From JAEYKI01 sp036679405 (lineage in GTDB: Bacteria; Bacillota; Clostridia; Christensenellales; Christensenellaceae): a stretch of 64,000 nt of DNA. Shown here in pieces: positions 8,487-16,867 of the stretch (positions are counted from its first letter, which is position 1; each line of letters opens with the position of its first letter). The notes beneath the pieces are model-generated. The model searched no databases, was not told the origin of the DNA, and saw nothing but the letters and a program-made list of their open reading frames with translations. The stretch lies in NCBI GenBank assembly GCA_036679405.1, contig JAVBVZ010000012.1, forward strand, positions 1 through 64,000, written 5' to 3'. A program made the translations under genes and the position numbers.

Positions 8487-8739
8487 TGTGGAAAAGTGAA
8501 AAAGCCTCTCTTTTCCCATCCCGGTGCACAAAACGGGCGTGCATAGTTTGTTGAAAACCCGGAAAAAAAAGTGGGTTTGCTGTTTAGTCCTTGTGGATGG
8601 ATGATATCCGCGGTGAAAAAAACAAAAAGTTGCCCACAATTTTATTCACAGTGTTCATTGTTTTATCCGCATAATGAGATCCTCTATAACGTTCTTTGTT
8701 TCAACGTCTTCGCTCATTTGCTGGTTTATTTTATCCACA
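8487..8739. other. Candidate oriC element: cluster of DnaA-box-like sites in the dnaA-dnaN interval
   Basis: Against TTATCCACA I see a perfect match at 8731-8739 (inside the dnaA 3' end), TTATCCGCA at 8663-8671, TTATTCACA at 8642-8650, TTGCCCACA at 8630-8638, and on the minus strand CCATCCACA (8592-8600) and TTTTCCACA (8487-8495). In Bacillota oriC is often bipartite around dnaA, with the unwinding site on the dnaN side. Gene directions diverge around 10.1-10.3 kb. I saw no comparable cluster upstream of dnaA. The extent of the functional origin is inference. Confidence 0.6.
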
Positions 8740-10064
8740 GCGTAAATCACAGTGGTATGATCCTTCTTTTCAAAGAAATCCGCGATTTTGGTATAGGACA
8801 GTTCCGTTACATTGCGCAGAATGTACATGGCGATCTGCCGGGGATAGGCGAATTCCCGGTTTTTTTGCTTGCCTTTGATCTCTTCGGGTTTAATGTTGAA
8901 CTGGCGGCAGACCATATCAATGATATAATCGGGCGTCAGGGCTTTGGGGCGGGCGTCGTTCAAATAGTTTTCCAGCGCTTTTTCAGCCAGCGCAAGGTCT
9001 ATTTGTTTAAGTTTCATGCCGTCCCGGTTGAATTCCGCATACATGATCACTTTTCGGAGCGCGCCTTCAAGTTTGCGGATATCGGTGGTGACTTTGGACG
9101 CAATATAATGATAGACTTCGTTTTCAATGGGCAGGATGTTTTCGTCCCGGCGGACAATGAGCTGCGCCTTGCGCATCAGGATGGCGGTGCGCGTTTCATA
9201 GTCCGGAGGTTTGATGTCTACGGTGATGCCCCATTCAAAACGGGATAAGAGCCGCTGCTCCATTTTTTGCAGTTCATGGGGCGGCTTGTCGGACGAAATT
9301 ACAATTTGTTTTCCAAGCTGGTGCAGTGCGTTGAAGGTATGGAAAAATTCGTCCTGGATAAAATCTTTTCCCGCAAGGAACTGGATGTCGTCCACCAGCA
9401 GGATGTCTACCTTGCGGTACCGGTTTCGAAACTGCTCGCGCACGTCCACTTCCATTTTATTGTTGGTCACGCGGAGCATGCTGATTAGTTCGTTCATAAA
9501 AGTTTCACTGGAAACATAAACAATTTTTGCTTCCGGGTTTTTCTCCAGTATAAAATTGCCGATCGCATGGATCAGGTGTGTTTTTCCAAGGCTTGGGCCC
9601 CCGTACAAAAAAAGAGGATTATATGTCCGGCCGGGCGCCTGCGCAACGTTTAAGGCCATCTGGTTTGCAAAATGGTTGCATTCGCCGACCACGAACGTGT
9701 CGAAGGTGTTGTTCGGGTCTAGCGGGATGTTGCGGTAGCCTACTTTCTTTTTTTCTTCCGTTTCTTCTTTTGCCTTTTCTTCCAGCTTGGTATACTCTGA
9801 TTCCATTAAAAAATAAGGCGTGATATGCGGATTTGAAATATCCAGGATATCTTCGTAAGCCATCTGCATGGCCGCCTTTATTTTTTCGCTGTATTTTTCG
9901 TTCATCAAATTTTTCTGCATGGGTGTGGAAACTTCAAAGTAAAAATTGTCCCCTTCTTCGCGGACAGGCTTCAATTCCTTGATCCATACGTTGAACTGGA
10001 AAGTATTGAGATCTTCTTCCAAATATAAAAGTGCGCGTTCCCACAACTGGTTAAACAGCTTCAT
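8655..10064 (-). CDS. dnaA: Chromosomal replication initiator DnaA
   Basis: 469 residues. DnaA binds origin boxes as ATP form and opens the origin. Domain I covers about 1-85, the linker 86-112, and the AAA+ domain starts at about 115 with Walker A GGPSLGKT (155-162) and Walker B LLVDDIQFL. The C-terminal HTH ends with KKDHTTVIYA. Two usually near-constant motifs differ: the P-loop is normally GGVGLGKT and the HTH signature normally GGRDHTT. I chose MKLFNQLWERALLYLEE because GGAGG stands five bases before that ATG. Promoter at 10099-10127. Confidence 0.97.
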   Translation of the reverse strand: MKLFNQLWERALLYLEEDLNTFQFNVWIKELKPVREEGDNFYFEVSTPMQKNLMNEKYSEKIKAAMQMAYEDILDISNPHITPYFLMESEYTKLEEKAKEETEEKKKVGYRNIPLDPNNTFDTFVVGECNHFANQMALNVAQAPGRTYNPLFLYGGPSLGKTHLIHAIGNFILEKNPEAKIVYVSSETFMNELISMLRVTNNKMEVDVREQFRNRYRKVDILLVDDIQFLAGKDFIQDEFFHTFNALHQLGKQIVISSDKPPHELQKMEQRLLSRFEWGITVDIKPPDYETRTAILMRKAQLIVRRDENILPIENEVYHYIASKVTTDIRKLEGALRKVIMYAEFNRDGMKLKQIDLALAEKALENYLNDARPKALTPDYIIDMVCRQFNIKPEEIKGKQKNREFAYPRQIAMYILRNVTELSYTKIADFFEKKDHTTVIYAVDKINQQMSEDVETKNVIEDLIMRIKQ

Positions 10065-10098
10065 TTTTTCCTCCATTGTGTCAGCTGAGCATGTTTCT

Positions 10099-10127
10099 AT
10101 CATAGCACAAAAGCTTTGTGGTGTACA
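10099..10127 (-). promoter_or_regulatory. Promoter of dnaA
   Basis: Minus strand: TGTACA, 17-base spacer, TATGAT preceded by TGTGC (TRTG-type extended -10), 35 bases before the dnaA ATG. Confidence 0.65.
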
Positions 10128-10227
10128 GGTGAAAAATAAGAGGAAACCCCTTGCACAAAACCGTTTCAAAGCACCCGGGGCCGGGAAAAAAAGGGCGGTT
10201 TTTAAAAAAAGTTAAAAGGATTACTTG

Positions 10228-10256
10228 TTGACACTTTTTTTGAAACCATCTATAAT
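10228..10256 (+). promoter_or_regulatory. Consensus promoter of the rpmH operon
   Basis: Perfect TTGACA, 17-base spacer, perfect TATAAT, 40 bases before rpmH. It is the closest match to the sigma-A consensus seen in the window and fits the high demand for L34 and RNase P. Confidence 0.88.
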
Positions 10257-10295
10257 ATATTCGTCTATCTATCGATTAATTGTGAGGAGAAAAAG

Positions 10296-10430
10296 ATGAA
10301 ACAAACATTTCAGCCTAAGAAGAGGCAGCGCAGCAAAGTGCACGGATTTCGTCAGAGAATGAAAACGGCGAACGGAAGGAACGTTCTTCGGCGCAGGCGC
10401 GCGAAGGGAAGAAAGGTAATATCGGCCTAA
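10296..10430 (+). CDS. rpmH: 50S ribosomal protein L34
   Basis: 44 residues, too short for common length cut-offs. The sequence begins MKQTFQPKKRQRSKVHGF and continues with RQRMKTANGRNVLRRRRAKGRK, the universal L34 pattern, ending ISA. GAGGAGAAAAAG precedes the ATG. First gene of the operon rpmH-rnpA-yidD-yidC-khpB driven by the consensus promoter at 10228. Confidence 0.97.
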   Translation: MKQTFQPKKRQRSKVHGFRQRMKTANGRNVLRRRRAKGRKVISA

Positions 10431-10435
10431 GTGCG

Positions 10436-10777
10436 TTGATAGTTACTCTTAAAAAAAATAAGGAATTCAATTTTGTTTATCGCAAAGGGAGTCCCCGCTC
10501 GGCCAGGCACATGGTATGTCTGGTCGCAAAAAGCAGATACGGCGGTGTCCGCGCGGGATTCTCGGTCAGCAAGAAAATAGGGAAAAGTGTTGTGCGCAAT
10601 AAAGTCCGGCGCCGGCTCAAGGAAGCGTTCAGTGAAATCCTGCCCCGGATCAGCGGAAATTATTGCGTTGTGTTTATTGCAAGGACTTCCATCGAAAATG
10701 CGGCGTATAAGCAAATAAGAGAAGAAATGCAAACCCTGCTCAAAAAACAGGGGCTTATAGCGGGAGGCAAAGAGTGA
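10436..10777 (+). CDS. rnpA: Ribonuclease P protein component
   Basis: 113 residues. It is the protein partner of the RNase P ribozyme that matures tRNA 5' ends. It shows the family start VTLKKNKEFNFVYRKG and the RNR-like box VVRNKVRRRLKEAF. No ATG is available at the right place. TTG at 10436, five bases after the rpmH stop, gives the usual N-terminus, with the purine-rich end of rpmH as the only ribosome binding site. The start is therefore tentative. The RNase P RNA gene is not in this window. Confidence 0.95.
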   Translation: MIVTLKKNKEFNFVYRKGSPRSARHMVCLVAKSRYGGVRAGFSVSKKIGKSVVRNKVRRRLKEAFSEILPRISGNYCVVFIARTSIENAAYKQIREEMQTLLKKQGLIAGGKE

Positions 10778-10983
10778 AAAAATTATTGATATCGCTCATT
10801 CGCTTTTATAAGGCCGCGCTGTCGCCCTACCTGGGCTCGCGCTGCCGGTTTACGCCCACCTGTTCCAATTATGCGATCCAGGCGATCAGCAAACATGGCG
10901 CATTTAAAGGGACCGGCCTTGCCCTGTGGCGCATTTTGCGCTGCAACCCGTTCGGCAAAGGCGGGTACGACCCTGTTCCTTAA
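10774..10983 (+). CDS. yidD: Membrane protein insertion efficiency factor YidD
   Basis: 69 residues. It contains LIRFYKAALSPYLGSRCRF, the cysteine motif PTCSNYA and RCNPFGKGGYDPVP, diagnostic of YidD, a small membrane-associated protein that helps YidC insertion. It overlaps rnpA by ATGA (4 bases), so translation is coupled. Confidence 0.97.
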   Translation: MKKLLISLIRFYKAALSPYLGSRCRFTPTCSNYAIQAISKHGAFKGTGLALWRILRCNPFGKGGYDPVP

Positions 10984-11028
10984 CGCAGGCGGAGCAAAGA
11001 ACAAATATCCTAATATCGGAGGATACAG

Positions 11029-11985
11029 ATGGAGTTTTTATACAACAACTTTATATCGGACCTTTTTACAAATGCCATAAACGGCATTTATGGATGGGGA
11101 CTTATATATCCGGTCGCGATCATTTTGCTGACGATCATGATCCGCGCCGCGATGCTGCCCCTGGACACCAAACAGCGTGCGAACGCAAAAAAGATGTCTG
11201 CACTGGGACCTGAACTGCAGTCCATTCAAAAACGGTATGCAAACGACCCCCAGAAAATGCAGAGAAAGCAGCAGGAACTTTACAAAAAAATGGGCGCGCA
11301 TCCTATGATGGGGTGTCTGCCCGCACTGATACAGCTGCCCATATGGTTTGCGTTTTTCGGCGCAATGCGCGTGCTGCAGACGGAGCAGACCATGTCGCTC
11401 ATGCTGAACGCCACACAGTTCGGCCCGGACGCAGTGTCGCTTCCGTCCTTTTTGTGGGTGCATAATTTCTGGCAGCCGGATTCGGGCTTTTCTCCCGTAC
11501 TGCCCGCGGCAAACGACTTTTTGAGCTTTATACAGTCAAACGCCATGAATATACCGCCGCAGGTGATGAGCATGCTGCAGCAGCAGAATTTGGTTTCGTT
11601 TGCAGGAGATACGCTTACGATGAATGAAAGCGTGTATACCACGCTGACGAACGATATTGTTGCAAACGCGGGGCTTAGCGGGTTTGCGAACGGCTGGTTT
11701 ATTCTGCCGGCAACGGCGGGGCTATCCCTCTTTTTCCAGCAAAAGTTCGGCGCGTCCGAAATGGCGGCGACCGGCGCGGGCGGCGCGCAGGGCCAGCCCG
11801 GCGGCAAATTTATGCTGTGGTTTTTCCCGCTGTTTTCGGTATATATCTGTATAACTTCTCCCGCATCCTTCGCACTGTACTGGACCGTGTCTTCCGCGTA
11901 TGCCTTTGGACAGGCGCGGCTGGTGGACACCATTCAGAAAAAGCGCGGCAAAGGGAAAAAAGAGGTAGTGGTAAGCAACAGTTGA
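11029..11985 (+). CDS. yidC: Membrane protein insertase YidC/Oxa1
   Basis: 318 residues. Five membrane segments are arranged as in Gram-positive YidC. The groove arginine appears in MIRAAMLPLD (about residue 39), followed by a charged cytoplasmic coiled hairpin (about 45-85). Unlike SpoIIIJ of B. subtilis there is no lipobox at the N-terminus. The extracellular loop between segments 2 and 3 is long (about 120-220). Basic C-terminal tail. It inserts membrane proteins alone or with SecYEG, and its neighbours yidD and khpB are its usual partners. Confidence 0.96.
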   Translation: MEFLYNNFISDLFTNAINGIYGWGLIYPVAIILLTIMIRAAMLPLDTKQRANAKKMSALGPELQSIQKRYANDPQKMQRKQQELYKKMGAHPMMGCLPALIQLPIWFAFFGAMRVLQTEQTMSLMLNATQFGPDAVSLPSFLWVHNFWQPDSGFSPVLPAANDFLSFIQSNAMNIPPQVMSMLQQQNLVSFAGDTLTMNESVYTTLTNDIVANAGLSGFANGWFILPATAGLSLFFQQKFGASEMAATGAGGAQGQPGGKFMLWFFPLFSVYICITSPASFALYWTVSSAYAFGQARLVDTIQKKRGKGKKEVVVSNS

Positions 11986-12021
11986 CGGAGTAACATCTGA
12001 ATAGAATAGGAGGAATAGAAT

Positions 12022-12768
12022 ATGGCAGCACTGGAAGTAAAAGGCAAAACTGTGGACCAGGCGATATTCAATGGGTTAAATGAGCTTGAGCTTGGAATAG
12101 ATGAAGTTGAAATAGAGATCCTCCACGACGGCCGAGGGCTTTTCGGAATCGGAAAAAGCGCCCTGGTCCGGATGACCCCTAAAAGCGAAATTCAAGGCGC
12201 GGCCGAGGAGCAGGAATCCCCGGCGCCCAAAAAGAGCCGCGTGCGCACTGAGCGCCCGGCCAGAAGAGAAGAAAAAGAGCCAACCGAATTTGTACAAAAA
12301 GAAATCGTACCGGCGGACAAACCCAGTGCCGCGGAAGGATTTTTAAACGAATTATTTGATAAAATGAATCTTGACGCGCGCTGCGTGACGGTGGAAAATG
12401 CCGAGGTCGACAAGATCGTGCTGCAGGGAAAAGACACGGCAGCGCTGATCGGCCGCCGGGGAGAGACCCTGGACGCGATCCAGTACATTACCGGGCTTGT
12501 TTTAAATAAAGGCAAGCAGGATTACAAACGGGTGATGCTGGACACGGAAAACTACCGTGAAAAACGCGAAGAAGCGCTGGTGCGGCTGGCCAACAGGATC
12601 GCGCAGAAGGTGGCCCGCACGGGCAGAAAAGTGACCCTTGAGCCCATGAACCCCTATGAACGGCGCATCCTTCACGCAACGCTGCAATCCAACAGCCGTG
12701 TGGAGACCTTCTCTGAAGGGGAAGAACCTTTCCGGCGGGTGGTTGTGCGCACGCGGCGGAAGGCATAA
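12022..12768 (+). CDS. khpB: RNA-binding protein KhpB (Jag/EloR)
   Basis: 248 residues in the Jag plan: Jag_N domain (about 3-50, ending GRGLFGIGKSALVRM), a charged Pro/Lys/Glu linker (about 55-105), a KH domain (about 110-185, with LIGRRGETLDAIQY) and an R3H domain (about 186-246, with NPYERRILHATLQ). KhpB with KhpA is an RNA-binding regulator of cell elongation and division in Gram-positives. It is the last gene before the terminator at 12845. AGGAGGAATAGAAT precedes the ATG. Confidence 0.95.
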   Translation: MAALEVKGKTVDQAIFNGLNELELGIDEVEIEILHDGRGLFGIGKSALVRMTPKSEIQGAAEEQESPAPKKSRVRTERPARREEKEPTEFVQKEIVPADKPSAAEGFLNELFDKMNLDARCVTVENAEVDKIVLQGKDTAALIGRRGETLDAIQYITGLVLNKGKQDYKRVMLDTENYREKREEALVRLANRIAQKVARTGRKVTLEPMNPYERRILHATLQSNSRVETFSEGEEPFRRVVVRTRRKA

Positions 12769-12844
12769 AACAGACCGAAGAGACTATACGGCTTTCAAAG
12801 GCCCGCAAACATATCCTAAAATTTTAGGATTTCGTAATAAATCA

Positions 12845-12874
12845 GGCTGTAGCATCCGGGTTACAGCCTTTTTT
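12845..12874 (+). terminator. Rho-independent terminator after khpB
   Basis: Stem GGCTGTA / TACAGCC with a ten-base loop followed by TTTTTT. It separates the rpmH operon from mnmE-mnmG-rsmG. Confidence 0.8.
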
Positions 12875-12961
12875 AACGGGATTCCGGGAAACCGGTGGCC
12901 CCGGTGAAATTGGAATATGCCGCAAAAAATGCGGCGAAGGCTTAAAGAAGAGGAAAAAAAG

Positions 12962-14314
12962 ATGGAAGATACCATCGTTGCCCCTGCCACCGCGGTGGGC
13001 GTGGGCGCAATATCCGTGATCAGGGTGTCCGGGCCCCTGTCCGGGCAGATTGCCCGGACGGTATTCGACAACCATGAAAAATTAAAGCACGCCATGATGG
13101 TGCACGGCAGGATCGTTTGCGGCGGCCGCTGCATAGACGATGTGATGGCGGTCTATTTTGCCGCGCCCGCCTCCTATACCGGGGAAGATTCTTTTGAAGT
13201 ATACTGCCATGCCAGCGCGCCCGGCACGTATGAGATCATCCGCTGTATCCTTGCTGCGGGTGCCCGGCCCGCCGCGAGCGGCGAATTTACGCGGCGCGCC
13301 TTTTTAAACGGAAAGATGGACTTAACGCAGGCCGAGGCGGTCTGCGATTTTATTGGCGCCACCTCGGACGCGGGGGCCCGCGCCGCGCAGGCGCAGCTGC
13401 AGGGCGGGCTTAAAGAAAAGATCCTTTCCTACCAGGACCGCCTTTCCGACCTGCTGGCCGAAGTGCAGGCGGCGGTGGAATACCCGGAAGAAGACCTGGA
13501 ACTTGAAATCACCCAAAAGGCAGTCCCTTACCTGCGTGCCCTGAGCGGGGAGATTGAAGCGCTGGCCGAAACTTTTGCGGACGGCATTGTTGCAAAAGAC
13601 GGCCTGCTGACCACCATTGCCGGAAAACCCAACGTGGGAAAATCTTCCCTTTTAAACGCGCTGGCGGGCAGCGAGCGGGCCATTGTTACCGAGCGGCCCG
13701 GAACCACGCGGGATACGGTGGACCATGCGCTTTCGATCGGCGGGGTTTTGTTCCGGCTGACCGATACCGCGGGTATCCGCAAAACAGAGGACGAAGTGGA
13801 GGAAATGGGCGTCCGCCGTTCGCTTGCGGCGCTTTCCTGCGCGCAGCTCACGCTTTTTGTGCTGGACGCTTCGGCTCCGGCGGACCAGGAAGATATGGAC
13901 GCGTTTGCCCATGCAACGGGAGAAAAGCTTCTGGTTTTGAACAAAACGGACCTTCCCCGCCGCATGAGTGAAGAGGACGTCCGGACGCGTTTCGGCAGCC
14001 ACCCGGTCATTTTGGTTTCCGCCCGGACGGGGGAAGGCATAGAGGCGCTTAGGCTTCAGATGGCCGCTTTTGCCGGAACGGATGCGCGCGCGGCCGAAAA
14101 CCTGATGGTGACCAGCGCGCGCCACCAGGGCCTGCTGATTTCTGCGGCGGCGCATATCGGAGATGCGCTTTCTGCGCTGGCAAAAGGCGTGGATATGGAT
14201 TGCGTGACCATAGACTTAGAGTCGGCCTGGGCGGACCTCGGAGCCGTTACCGGAAATACGGTGAGCGAAGAGATCATAGATAAGATATTCAGTAAGTTTT
14301 GTTTGGGGAAATGA
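12962..14314 (+). CDS. mnmE: tRNA uridine-5-carboxymethylaminomethyl GTPase MnmE
   Basis: 450 residues. With MnmG it modifies the wobble uridine of several tRNAs. The N-terminal formyl-THF-binding domain begins TIVAPATAVGVGAISVIRVSG. The inserted G domain has GKPNVGKSS (G1), a DTAGIR-type G3 and NKTD (G4). The C-terminus is the essential CLGK. The start at MEDTIVAP is supported by homology and GAGG nearby. A longer reading frame exists upstream but lacks conservation. The stop overlaps the possible mnmG ATG at 14311. Confidence 0.97.
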   Translation: MEDTIVAPATAVGVGAISVIRVSGPLSGQIARTVFDNHEKLKHAMMVHGRIVCGGRCIDDVMAVYFAAPASYTGEDSFEVYCHASAPGTYEIIRCILAAGARPAASGEFTRRAFLNGKMDLTQAEAVCDFIGATSDAGARAAQAQLQGGLKEKILSYQDRLSDLLAEVQAAVEYPEEDLELEITQKAVPYLRALSGEIEALAETFADGIVAKDGLLTTIAGKPNVGKSSLLNALAGSERAIVTERPGTTRDTVDHALSIGGVLFRLTDTAGIRKTEDEVEEMGVRRSLAALSCAQLTLFVLDASAPADQEDMDAFAHATGEKLLVLNKTDLPRRMSEEDVRTRFGSHPVILVSARTGEGIEALRLQMAAFAGTDARAAENLMVTSARHQGLLISAAAHIGDALSALAKGVDMDCVTIDLESAWADLGAVTGNTVSEEIIDKIFSKFCLGK

Positions 14315-14316
14315 GT

Positions 14317-16197
14317 ATGTACGACGCAGGAAAATGCGATATTATTGTAGTGGGCGCGGGACATGCGGGCGTGGAAGCCGCGCTGGCCGCCGCGCGGATG
14401 GGCATGGACACCATTCTTTTTACGATCAACATGGACGCGGTCTCCCTGATGGCCTGCAACCCCGCCATAGGCGGCACGGCCAAGGGGCATTTGGTGCGGG
14501 AAGTGGACGCGCTGGGCGGGCAGATGGCGCTTTGCGCGGATAAGACTTTTATGCAGATCAAAATGCTCAATACCGGCAAAGGCCCGGCGGTGCATTCCCT
14601 GCGCGCGCAGCAGGATAAGAAAAAGTATCAGGCGGTCATGAAAGAAACGCTGGAAAATACGGAAAACCTGCGGCTGGCGCAGGGCGAAGTGGTCCGCGTT
14701 CTTGAAAGCGGCGGCAGGGCCGCGGGCGTGGAAACGGCCACCGGAGGCAGGTATGCCGCCCGGGCGGTGATCCTGGCAACCGGCGTTTATCTTAAAAGCC
14801 GCGTGATCATCGGCTCTTTCAGCGCACAGCAGGGGCCTTCGGGCCTGGCGGGCGCAAACCATCTTTCGCAGAGCCTTTTGCAGCTCGGGTTTGACCTGCA
14901 GCGCTTTAAGACGGGCACCCCCGCGCGGGTGGACAAGCGCTCCATTGATTTTTCAAAAACGATCCCGCAATACGGGGATGAAAAAATTGTGCCGTTTTCT
15001 TTTATGTCGGGAGAGATCCGCCGGGAGCAGGTGCCCTGTTACCTTACGTATACCAATGAGAAGACCCATGCGGTCATCCGCCGGAATATCCATTTGAGCC
15101 CGCTGTTCAGCGGGCAGATAGACGGGGTGGGGCCGCGCTACTGTCCTTCCATTGAAGACAAGGTGGTCAAGTTTCCGGACAAGGAACGCCACCAGATCTT
15201 TTTGGAGCCCGAAGGCGCGGACACGAATGAAATTTATGTGCAGGGCATGTCCTCAAGCCTGCCCGAAGAGGTGCAAAAACAGCTGTACCGTACGGTCCCG
15301 GGACTGGAAAACGTCCATTTTGTACGGACGGCCTACGCCATAGAGTACGACTGCATCGACCCGACCCAGCTGCATCTCAGCCTGGAGACCAAAAAGCTTC
15401 CCGCTCTTTACTGCGCAGGGCAGATCAACGGGACGTCCGGGTACGAAGAAGCGGCGGCCCAGGGCCTTTTGGCCGGAATGAACGCGGCCCTTGCGCTTCG
15501 CGGGCGGGAGCCGGTGGTGCTGGGACGCGCGGATGCATACGCGGGCGTGCTGATCGACGATATTGTGACCAAAGGCACGATGGAACCCTACCGCATGATG
15601 ACTTCCCGCGCGGAATACCGCCTGCTGCTGCGCCAGGACAACGCGGACGAGCGGCTGACGCAGATTGGGCGGGACGCCGGACTGGTTACGGACGTGCGCT
15701 ACGACACATACATGCGGAAAATGGAAGCGCTGCGCGGTGAAATGGAGCGTCTTTCTTCGGTGAATGTGCGCGCAGCCGACGCCAGCGCCCTCACCGGCAC
15801 TGTGGCGCGCGGAATGAAACTGGCCGAGCTCCTTGCCCGGCCGGAGATCACCTATCGGGACCTTGAAAAAATAAACGCCGCAGGGGAAGGCCTGCCCGAA
15901 GACGTGCGCGAGCAGGCGCAGATCCGCATCAAGTATGCGGGATACATCAAAAAACAGGCGGCCCAGGTCATGCGGTTTAAAAGCGTGGAGGGAAAACGCC
16001 TTCCCCCGGACTTTGATTACACAACGATTCCCGGGCTGCGCATAGAAGCGCGCGTAAAACTGAACAGCGCAAAACCGGAGAATATAGGCCAGGCGTCCCG
16101 GATATCCGGCGTATCCCCCGCGGACATATCCGTTTTGCTGGTCTATTTTGCACGCGGCATAAAAACGGAAGAGGGAGAAAAAAATGAGCATATTTGA
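14317..16197 (+). CDS. mnmG: tRNA uridine-5-carboxymethylaminomethyl modification protein MnmG (GidA)
   Basis: 626 residues. FAD-binding partner of MnmE, with the dinucleotide motif VVGAGHAGVEAALAAARMG near the N-terminus, the family block ACNPAIGGTAKGHLVREVDALGG, and the C-terminal helical MnmE-binding domain. ATG at 14317 is favoured because GGGGA lies seven bases upstream. An in-frame ATG at 14311 overlaps the mnmE stop and is too close to that site. Either way the two genes are coupled. Confidence 0.97.
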   Translation: MYDAGKCDIIVVGAGHAGVEAALAAARMGMDTILFTINMDAVSLMACNPAIGGTAKGHLVREVDALGGQMALCADKTFMQIKMLNTGKGPAVHSLRAQQDKKKYQAVMKETLENTENLRLAQGEVVRVLESGGRAAGVETATGGRYAARAVILATGVYLKSRVIIGSFSAQQGPSGLAGANHLSQSLLQLGFDLQRFKTGTPARVDKRSIDFSKTIPQYGDEKIVPFSFMSGEIRREQVPCYLTYTNEKTHAVIRRNIHLSPLFSGQIDGVGPRYCPSIEDKVVKFPDKERHQIFLEPEGADTNEIYVQGMSSSLPEEVQKQLYRTVPGLENVHFVRTAYAIEYDCIDPTQLHLSLETKKLPALYCAGQINGTSGYEEAAAQGLLAGMNAALALRGREPVVLGRADAYAGVLIDDIVTKGTMEPYRMMTSRAEYRLLLRQDNADERLTQIGRDAGLVTDVRYDTYMRKMEALRGEMERLSSVNVRAADASALTGTVARGMKLAELLARPEITYRDLEKINAAGEGLPEDVREQAQIRIKYAGYIKKQAAQVMRFKSVEGKRLPPDFDYTTIPGLRIEARVKLNSAKPENIGQASRISGVSPADISVLLVYFARGIKTEEGEKNEHI

Positions 16198-16867
16198 AGA
16201 AACGTTAAAAAAAACAGCGGCAAATCTGGATGAAGAAAAGATTGCCGGAATGTTTTCTTACTATAAACTCTTAATGAGGGCGAACAAAGACTTCAATCTT
16301 ACGGCAATTGTGGATGAAGGCGAGGCCGCCCTCAAACATTTTTACGACAGTATTTTTTGCGCGGGCCTGATCCCGGCCGGTGCGCGGGTGCTGGATGTGG
16401 GCACAGGGGCCGGGTTCCCGGGGATCCCCCTGGTGATCGCGCGGCCGGACATCCGCATGACGCTGATGGATTCGGCCGTAAAGAAGACGGCGTTTGTAAA
16501 AGAAGCGGCGCAAAGCATAGGCGCCAAAGTAACGGTTGTATGCGCGCGTGCCGAGCAGGCCGCAAAAACGGAAATGCGCGAGTCGTTTGACGTTTGCGTG
16601 TCCCGGGCGGTGGCTTCCCTGCGGCAGCTTTGCGAACTCTGCCTGCCGTATGTTCGTCCCGGCGGGATATTTCTGGCGTATAAAAGCGCGTTTGAAGAAG
16701 AGGCAAAGGAAGCGCAGGGGGCGCTTGCCCTGCTGGGCGGAACGTTTACCGAGGCCGTTTGGGGCGGCGGCGGAGACAACCACAGCGTTCTGGTCATAAA
16801 AAAAACGGGGCGGACCCCCGAAAAATACCCAAGAAGATATGCAAGGATATTAAAAAACCCCCTGTGA
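16184..16867 (+). CDS. rsmG: 16S rRNA (guanine-N7)-methyltransferase RsmG (GidB)
   Basis: 227 residues. SAM-dependent enzyme methylating G527 (E. coli numbering) of 16S rRNA. Loss gives low-level streptomycin resistance in other species. The SAM motif DVGTGAGFPGIPL, the substrate-side block SRAVASLRQLCEL and the family N-terminus (YYKLLMRANKDFNLT) are present. It overlaps the end of mnmG by 14 bases. Its stop codon directly abuts the stop codon of the convergent gene at 16868, with no room for a terminator between. Confidence 0.96.
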   Translation: MSIFEETLKKTAANLDEEKIAGMFSYYKLLMRANKDFNLTAIVDEGEAALKHFYDSIFCAGLIPAGARVLDVGTGAGFPGIPLVIARPDIRMTLMDSAVKKTAFVKEAAQSIGAKVTVVCARAEQAAKTEMRESFDVCVSRAVASLRQLCELCLPYVRPGGIFLAYKSAFEEEAKEAQGALALLGGTFTEAVWGGGGDNHSVLVIKKTGRTPEKYPRRYARILKNPL

